From: Chlamydomonas sphaeroides
Taxonomy: Eukaryota; Chlorophyta; Chlorophyceae; Chlamydomonadales; Chlamydomonadaceae
Assembly (NCBI GenBank): GCA_001662425.1
Contig: BDDC01000154.1
Span: 1-64,000 of the forward strand
Direction: 5' to 3'
DNA: 64,000 bases
The first letter of the stretch is position 1; each line of letters opens with the position of its first letter. Of this stretch, positions 57,239 to 64,000 are shown one piece after another. The translations under genes were made by a program, and so were the position numbers. A model generated the notes under the pieces. The model saw nothing but the letters and a program-made list of their open reading frames with translations, searched no databases and had not been told where the DNA came from.

Positions 57239-60200
57239 TCACACGCCCTCCCCGCACGGCCACGCCCTGCGGAAGCGCGTGCTGATCAGCACGCCCGAGC
57301 CACCGTCCTCGCCCTTGAGGTGCCCATGCCCACCGAGGACCGCCTCGATGCCCTGCCGCCCAATCGGCCCACTGCCCGCCCACATGCTGCGCGCGCACGC
57401 CTCCCAGCGCGCCGCCTCGCCGCCTGCGGCCAGCAGTGAAGGCAAGACACACGCGCTTGGCCTCGATACAGCAGCTTCGCGGCATGCTGTGACAGCGCGG
57501 AGAAACGACTGCTGCCGTCTCAGCCTCGGCCCATGGCTGTGAGGTGGTTGCAAAACGGATTGAAAGCTTCCGCACCGTGCCTGTCAACACCTGACATGTC
57601 CACCGTGCTAGCGCAGCACCACGAACCCAGCTGACCTCGAGACGAATCCATGGCCTGCCTTGCAGCCGTGTGTCCAGGCCTGGCCTCCTACCCCTGCGGG
57701 CCGGCGCCCACGCTCCCACCCACCCTCCCACCGTCCCACCCACCTGCGCACCCGCCCGCCGTCCCAAACCCGGCGCACCTCGGTTCGGCAGCACGAACAG
57801 CAGCTGTGCGAAGCGCCACGACAGCACCGCCGCCGCCGAGGCGTGCATGCCCAAGCCCGCCGCCGCCGCGGTCGCGGCCGCGGCACCCGCCGCCGCGCCG
57901 CCGCCCTGTGCCTCACCGCCGGCTGCCTGCGCCAGCCGGGCCGGGTCCAGCCGCGCTAGCTTGGCGGCCTCGCGGTAGAGCCCCTCGGCAAAGGTGACGC
58001 GCGCGGAGCGGGCGTAAGTGTAGCCGAGGAGGGCCAGCAGCGGGGACAGCGCCGCACTGCGCTCGCCGTGTGCGGCTGCGGACCAGGGGGCAGTCGCAGG
58101 GCGGGATGACGTTATGCGGGCCTGAAGTGGGCGCTGTAGGAGTGCGTCACTAGACCCGATCGCGGGCGTTCCCTGCCTGCCCCTGCGCAGCCGGCCCTGG
58201 CGGGCGCCGCCCCGCCTGCACGTCGCCGCCTGCTGCGCCCCCAGCCGGTCCCAGCCATCCCAACCCGCCCACCCTCCGCCGCCTTGAGCGCCGCGCCCAG
58301 CAGGTCCTCGGCACCGCTCCAGTGCTTGGCGCGCATCGCCAGCTGCGCCCGGCCCGCCAGCGCGTCCGCCTCCACCTGCGGCCGCAGCAAGGACCGCCAC
58401 GGAGGCAAGGACCACCACCACAGCTAGGCGCAGCGCCCCATCGATATCGCTGCACTGGCGTGCTGGCGTGTCCGCGGGCGCGGTATCGGCAAACCGCCCG
58501 CGCACTGACCACCCTTCCGGCGCGGCCGCACAACTCGCCACCGCCCCACGTCTCCGCGGACGGCAGTAGTGCTCTCATCTTGAGCCGCCAGGCCGGCGCT
58601 TCTGGCGCCGCCATCAGCATGTTAAAGCTTGACACGCGCTACCACACACACCCGCCCAGGTGCTGTCCCTCATACATCTAACATGGGGTTTCATACCGGT
58701 ACCACTGGAGCACTGCGGCCCTGCCCACCTCGGACAGATGCTGCAGCCACGCGTCCCGTCCGGCAGGGGCCCATAGCCCGCCGCCCTCCGCGCGACCGCC
58801 TCCACCGCGCCGCGCCGCCGCTGCAGCCTCCGCCGAAGCAGACAGCACGCCGTCCGCACCGCCTTGCCCGCCACCGCCGCCGCCCCCCTCCCGCAGGGCC
58901 TGCAGGAAGCCTAGCGCGTGCGCCGCATCCGCCAGCTCGGGGCTTGCGACCGTCGAGGCGGCGGCGCTGCCGGGCTCGGAGCCCAGCGCCCCCGCCAGCG
59001 CATTGGCGGCCCCAGAGGGCGAGGCCGTGTCCGGAGACGAAGGCGAGGAGGATGTGGAGGACGGCCCCGAGGCTGAGGCCGAGGCGGCCATGGCCAGCAG
59101 GCCCAGGCTACGGGTGTGGCCCGTGGCTGTGTGTGAGAGGGCGAGGGGGAGGGAAGAAGGGGGGAGGGGCGGCGGCGGCGCGTGAGGCCAGCGCCTGGGC
59201 CATGTTGAGCCTGGTCAGAGCCATCGCGCTGTGGCCCGGCGCACCTGCGCCGGCTGGCCGCAGCGCCACCTCCAGCTGGCTCGCCAGCGCCAGCGCCTCC
59301 GCGTCCTGGCCCTGCGAGTATTGGGGGTGGGGGGGAAAGGGTTGCGTCCACGGGAGAGAGCGCCATCGCCGCGCTGCCATGCTGCCCCTGCGCGCCATCG
59401 CTTGCGGCACGGCCCGGGCACGGCTGACGAAGGCAGGCTAGCAGTGCCCCTGAGCCCCAGCGCGGTGGCCGCTCGTACGCAGCCCGTGTGCTCCGGCTCC
59501 AGTCCGTGCAGCACTTGACTGCGAGCCCCACCTGCAGCAGCAGCGCCCGAGCGCCCACTTGGCCCGCAGCCACGGCCACACTGGCGGCCGCCTCCGCCGG
59601 GCCGCCTCCGCCGGCGCCGCCAGGCGCCAGCCGCCGCGCCGCCAGCTCTACTGCGGCGCTGGCGTGGCTCGCGGCCTTGGCCTGGGGTGGGGCGGGTTGG
59701 GGGGGGGCTCCATGATCCAGGGGCACCATGTGGGTGCAGCACGACCCAAACTGCTGTCCCCTGTGGAGGCCCCATGTGTGGTCAGTCCAGGGATGCTTTC
59801 TCCGCTGACCGACGCACCCAGGCGTGGCGGTCGGCCTGGATGGAGCCCAGGGCGGTGTTGAGGCGCGCTGCGCCCAGCGGGTCAGACTCGGGGGAGGTGT
59901 ACGACAGCCCCGACTGCAGTACATCGGCCGCCATGTCGGGGCTGGTCTGAGGGCGGGGTGGCGGGGATGAGCGGTTGGCACGGGCGCTAGCGCAGGGGCC
60001 GAACAGTGATTTGGAGCGGGCAGTTGAAGAAACCGGGGGCGGATGGCATGCGTATTGCAGCGATCGAGGGCGCCGATGGGCGAGAGGGCCAGCGGTGCTG
60101 GGTTGTTCAGGGTTGTCGGAGGGTTCACGCCTGGCGGAGGCACAAGCCGCGCCGCCGCTACGCTATCGGCGGATATCTGAACCACCTTGCGCTGCGCCAT

Positions 60201-60365
60201 GGCGTAATCGATCATCTGGTCCACGGCTGAGGCGGTCGATGAGTAGGTCGCCAGCGCGAGCGGCCATGCGCATGGCTGTTTCGTCGCGGCGCGCTGCAAC
60301 AGCGCCACCGAAAGTCCCGCAGGTAACCAACATGGTCGTGATGCTGCTAAGAGTGCCTGCGCCAT
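57239..60365 (-). CDS. mitochondrially targeted TPR-like protein, uncharacterised
   Basis: Nine exons join in phase: 60365-60186, 59946-59818, 59681-59532, 59311-59245, 59126-58697, 58627-58513, 58375-58273, 58075-57779 and 57423-57239, giving about 551 residues. The start gives an Arg/Ala/Ser-rich presequence (MAQALLAASRPCWLPAGLSV) typical of mitochondrial import. The body is Ala-rich helical with TPR-like pairs: LGAARLNTALGSIQADRHAW, ALALASQLEVALRP, DALAGRAQLAMRAKHWSGAE followed by LLGAALKAAE, and FAEGLYREAAKLARLD. The C-terminus holds GGSGVLISTRFRRAWP. The exon 4 donor is uncertain: GCAG|GTGCGC fits phase, but the following intronic stretch also reads as a TPR-like helix (GHSAMALTRLNMAQALASR). 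No specific orthologue is recognised. It shares a 240-base divergent promoter with TSC10. A dead partial copy lies at 40987-42336. Confidence 0.75.
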
Positions 60366-60605
60366 GGCGCGGTGACTAGGCGCTGCTCGGCGCCTGCCCT
60401 GACGTGGAGGGCTAATTTAGTGACCGCAGCGTGTCGCTTGGTATTAATACAGTATCAACTCAAGCACTGTGCGAAATAAGATACACTGCACACGATTTCT
60501 CTTGTTCGCGACAGCCCAACGCTCATTCAGGTTTCGTTCTGCTCACCTCGGCTTGCATACCTGTGCAGCTAGAACAAGATTCGCCTTAACAACAGCTGCG
60601 CCGGC
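60366..60605. promoter_or_regulatory. bidirectional promoter, TPR-like gene and TSC10
   Basis: The two start codons lie 240 bases apart, facing outwards. The AT-richer centre holds TATTAATAC near 60441 and AATAAGATACA near 60475, possible TATA-like elements. This whole region is gone from duplication copy 1. Confidence 0.5.
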
Positions 60606-63600
60606 ATGTTTGGCAAGAAGTTCGACCTCAGCGGCAAGCATGTGCTCATCACCGGCGGGTCCTCCGGCATCGGCCTGGCGCTGGCGGAGGAGGCCGTGCG
60701 GACCAAGGGCAATGTAACAATCATAGCTCGCACAGAGACGAGCCTCAAGGAAGCCAAGGCGCAGCTGGAGGCGGAGGCGCGGAGCAAGGGCACGGGGTCG
60801 CGTGTCGAATACCAGGTCGCCGATGTGACCGACCCCGCCAAGGTCCGCCCTGCGCTAGGCGAACGCATCCAATCCTTGCGGCACACAGGCTTAGGCCGCG
60901 GCACTGTGCTGGCCCAACGACCTTCGGGGCGCGCCGTCCAGTGCCCCCGCCGCCGCCGCCGCCGCTGCCGCCCGGCTTGTGAACCGCCGCACCATCCACT
61001 TCACGCGCCACCAGCCCATGCCGCATCATGCGCGACCGCCACTGACTGCTCGGCCACTCCTTACGTCCCTTGATTTCGATAGGGCATTGCCGCCTGCCGC
61101 CTGCCGCCTGCCGCCTGCCGCCACCTGCCAGTAGCCATGCCCGCCCGCGCCCCTGCGCTCCCTGCTGTCAGGTCCGGGCGGCCCTCACCAATGGCCCGGA
61201 TGCCCTCGGCCCCGCAAGCAGCTGCGTCACCGCCCCCTGGCCCCAGACCCTGCCCCTGCCCCTGCCCGCTGCCCACCTGCCCCTGCCCACCGCCCCCGGC
61301 CCACTGCCCCCCGCCGGCCGTGCCCCTCCACGCCCTGCCGCCAGGTGGGGGCGGCCCTGGCTGCGGCGGTGCGCGAGCTGGGGCCCGTGGACCTGCTGGT
61401 ATGCAACGCGGGCAGCGCCAAGCCGGGTGAGGTCGATGACATTGTGCTGTCACAGCAAAGTGTTATTGGTTGCATGCCTTGTTACTGTAAGCCATCGAGC
61501 ACGCGGACCTGCTGGTTTGCAACGCGGGCAGCGCCAAGCCGGGTGAGGGCGCTGGGCGGAGGATCTCCGTCATGTGCGCAGCCATCTGCCTCCCACGGCC
61601 CGGCTGCCAAACCGGGTGGGATCGGTGCGCGTGGCCGCTGCGGTGTCCCCTCAGCCGCCCGCCTCCCCCCCTCCCCCAAGCTACTGCTGGGCGGCGAAGG
61701 CATGTACAACCGTACTCGCGCCCCTCCTTGGTCGCCCTGCCTAGAATTGCCTACACCTGCGCGCTGGCAACACCACCCTTCACCGCCCCCGCCTACCCTC
61801 CAGGCTACTTCCATGAGATGGACCTGGCCGTGTTCCAGCAGCAGATGTCCGTGAACTTCTACGGCGTGCTCAATGTCGTACACGCGCTGTACGGCGACAT
61901 GGTCCGGCGGAACCAGGGCCACATCGTGCTGGTCGGCAGCGCGCTGAGCACTTTCGGTGAGGCTCCCTGGTGTGTGGTGTCGCACGACACCCAACACCGT
62001 GTACGTGGCACGGTCTGCTCCGTTTGACGTTATGTGCGTTGTGCGGGTCGGCAGACACGTTTGGTGAGCCGTGCAGGGCCATGGCGCGGCCACCGCACAC
62101 ACACGTGCTTACAACATGTTACCTATCTCTGAACACACGCGTGTTGGTGGTGTGCAAGACGCTAGGTGCCGAGCTTTTGGCCGCAGTCATCCGCACTCAG
62201 CCGGCTGGCCGTCCAGGGCCGCGGCCTCCAGCTCCTCCTCACAGTCTAAATGTGTGGACCCACGGAGTGCCAACACGCGTATGCCTGGTGGGCTATGCGG
62301 TGTACTGGCCAGGCCGCCATCCCGATCTGATAGTATGTACGTAGTCTACATAATCTTCACCTGCTACGTACATTCACGCTGACGACTCGATGGTGGCGGC
62401 CTCCTGTGCACGCCCCCAGGCCTGGTGGGCTACTCGGCGTACTGCCCCTCCAAGTACGCCGTCAAGGGCCTGGCCGACTGCCTGCGCAATGAGGTGCGAT
62501 GTGGAGAAATGGGGTGGTGGTTGTGCGGCAACGGAGCAGCGCAGCCGGCATGGCGAGTTGTTGAGGTCTGCTTTTGAATCTGTCCACTTCTTGTGCTCTA
62601 CGTGTGCCGTCCTCAGCTCAAGGGCACGCGAGTCAAGGTGTCGTTCGCGCAGCCGCCAGACACCGCCACACCGGGCTTTGCGGAGGAGAACAAGAGCAAG
62701 GTGGGCATGGGTGTTCACTTCTAGGGTCGTGATAGAGTGTCAGGTGGGCACGGGTGTGTGTCTCGGTTGTTCGCGGTACGGTGGGCGAGTGACCGTCTGC
62801 GTGTGCGCCCTGGCCGGCTGGCCGTCGCCTAGGCGCAGGCGCGGGCGAGAAGACCGGAAGGGCTCTGTCATGCCCGGGCCAGGGGCCAGGGGCCAATTCC
62901 CTTCAGCGCTGGTACCTGCCGCAATCGCAACCGCGAGCGCAGCTGCAAGGCCGCTCTCCTGGGTTGCGTGCGGCTGTCATATCATAGCCGATGGAGTCGG
63001 TATGTGTCGAGGTTTCGCTAGTATCGAATCAAGATGCGATGGCCGTTTGCGAGTGGCCGTGCTGTGGCCGCGCGGACACGCCAGGCGCGATGCTGCCGTG
63101 CCCTGCACGTGGCGCGGCAGGCTCGGCACATAACACACCGAGCTAGCCAGGCAGCGGGGCGGGGCATCGCTCGCCCGCGCCAGCTCTGCCTGGTCGGGCG
63201 TGTTGGCAAGCAGGGTGGTGTTTCCGACTGTGCGGCGCTTCCTGTTGCCCCCCGGCGGCCCCAACGGCGTCATTTAAACTGTGCCGTACAGGGCACGAAC
63301 CCTTGGTCAGGAACCGCCACGCCACCCCCGTCCCCGCCCCTGTCCCGCCAGCCGCCCGAGACCAAGGAGGTGTCGGAGGCAGGCAGCACCACCTTCACGC
63401 CGCAGCAGGTGGGCGGCAGTGGGGGTGCGGGGCTGTGGGGGCGGAGCAGGCACGGGTCCGAGGAGGTCGGCGGCAGGGCAACGTCGGGTGGCAGGCAGGG
63501 GACATACCGGCCACACATGCCATTAACAGACCACCCCCTACGTACCCTCTCCTCCCATCTCCCTCACCCCCAGGTGGCGGCTAGCCTTATGGCGGGCATC

Positions 63601-64000
63601 CGCTCGGGGGTCTACCTGCTGCCCTGCCCCGACCTGGGGCTGCAGTTCAACGCCATCACCACGCAGGTGCGGATGCGACTGCATGCGACCGTTGGGAGTA
63701 GCAGCTGCCTCCGCATCGACAGCGGGAACACCGCACATAGCGCACGTTATGTCATACAGCATCCAAGAGGAGCAGGAAGGGGCCTGCAGGACCTCTGCAA
63801 GAGGGGGGGCCGATGCTGCGTCAGCGGACAGGCCGCGCAAGGGGGCCATGCGCCAAAGGCCGAACGGCAAACGAGCGAGCGGCAAACGAGCGAGCGGCGG
63901 CGCGCCATGTCCTCCCCCCGGTGAGCTCCGCGTGCCGACGTCGCCCCGCCCCAACCTCTCAACCCAACCTCGCCCCGCCCTTACCCACAGCCCAGGGGCT
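60606..64000 (+). CDS. TSC10: 3-ketodihydrosphingosine reductase, 3' end beyond window
   Basis: Short-chain dehydrogenase that reduces 3-ketosphinganine to sphinganine with NADPH, the second step of sphingolipid synthesis at the ER. Exons: 60606-60842, 61345-61426, 61804-61956, 62420-62493, 62617-62700, 63352-63408 and 63574-63666, giving 260 residues in phase. The final exon lies past 64000; copy 1 predicts a 35-residue hydrophobic tail. TGGSSGIG at 16-23 binds the cofactor; NAG at 100-102; Ser152 in VLVGS; Tyr165 and Lys169 in YCPSK form the catalytic set. FAQPPDTATPGFAEENKSK and the following PPETKE match the KDSR/TSC10 branch rather than generic SDRs. Exon 1 ends at a slightly weak donor (AAG|GTCCGC). 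A partial second copy of exon 2 lies in the intron at 61505-61547. This is the only intact copy in the window. Confidence 0.9.
61089..61122 (+). repeat. heptamer tandem array (GCCGCCT)5
   Basis: Nearly five 7-base units in TSC10 intron 1. Confidence 0.85.
61505..61547 (+). other. partial duplicate of TSC10 exon 2 in the following intron
   Basis: Repeats the last 40 or so bases of exon 2 with its donor (GACCTGCTGG ... AAGCCG|GGTGAGG), encoding DLLVCNAGSAKPG with one silent change. No acceptor stands at its left edge, so it is probably not a usable exon, but its donor could compete with the true one. Confidence 0.75.

Larger units (their letters stand above)
56339..64000. repeat. segmental duplication, copy 2
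   Basis: Direct counterpart of 39466-44179. It is longer because it keeps a 3,275-base segment (59134-62408) that copy 1 lost, and the last TPR exon. The alignment is still running at the window end. Confidence 0.95.

Noticed and set aside
57033..58541. 502-codon minus-strand continuous frame over the TPR-like gene
   Set aside because: It reads through introns. The spliced model uses only parts of it and matches phases and the conserved boundary with copy 1.

Overview
This is nuclear DNA of a green alga, most likely a volvocine chlorophyte related to Chlamydomonas, Gonium or Volvox. The evidence is the high GC content, genes broken into many short exons with GT-AG introns of 100-400 bases, TGTAA polyadenylation signals, two pherophorin cell-wall glycoprotein genes, and minisatellites inside introns. 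The species cannot be named from the sequence. Exon limits were placed by hand from splice sites, reading-phase continuity and conserved protein motifs; where adjoining phases agree the joins are strong, and weak joins are marked.

Layout. Positions 1-6684 (minus): a partial organelle-targeted OPR/RAP-type helical-repeat protein, head to head with a complete Tas-like aldo/keto reductase (6885-11502, plus). The reductase converges on a single-domain pherophorin (12805-14774, minus). 17385-23811 (plus): a membrane transporter of the auxin-efflux-carrier family, interrupted by a 945-base gap. 25791-30049 (plus): a second pherophorin, fused to a C-type lectin-like domain. 33324-40482 (minus): an OFD1-like basal-body protein with an N-terminal LisH motif, long coiled coils and a Gln/Pro-rich C-terminal half. 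46040-55327 (plus): a secreted protein of about 28 very short exons that looks like a chain of beta-trefoil (ricin-B-type) lectin repeats. 57239-60365 (minus): a mitochondrially targeted TPR-like protein, head to head with a 3-ketodihydrosphingosine reductase gene (TSC10/KDSR, 60606 to beyond the window end).

The main finding is a segmental duplication. 39466-44179 and 56339-64000 are two copies of one block carrying the 5' end of OFD1, the TPR gene and TSC10. The copies have decayed in complementary ways. Copy 1 keeps OFD1 intact but has lost the shared promoter and 5' exons of both TPR and TSC10, through one deletion of about 3.3 kb with TGTG microhomology. It also carries nonsense, frameshift and splice-site lesions. 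Copy 2 keeps TPR and TSC10 intact but has only a broken OFD1 5' remnant without the LisH exon. The block therefore holds one working copy of each gene at different places. The 3' end of a non-LTR retrotransposon lies directly behind the copy-1 TSC10 pseudogene.

The two pherophorins, the lectin-fused pherophorin and the lectin-repeat protein suggest a neighbourhood rich in extracellular-matrix genes. The OPR, TPR, reductase, transporter, OFD1 and sphingolipid genes show no shared pathway.
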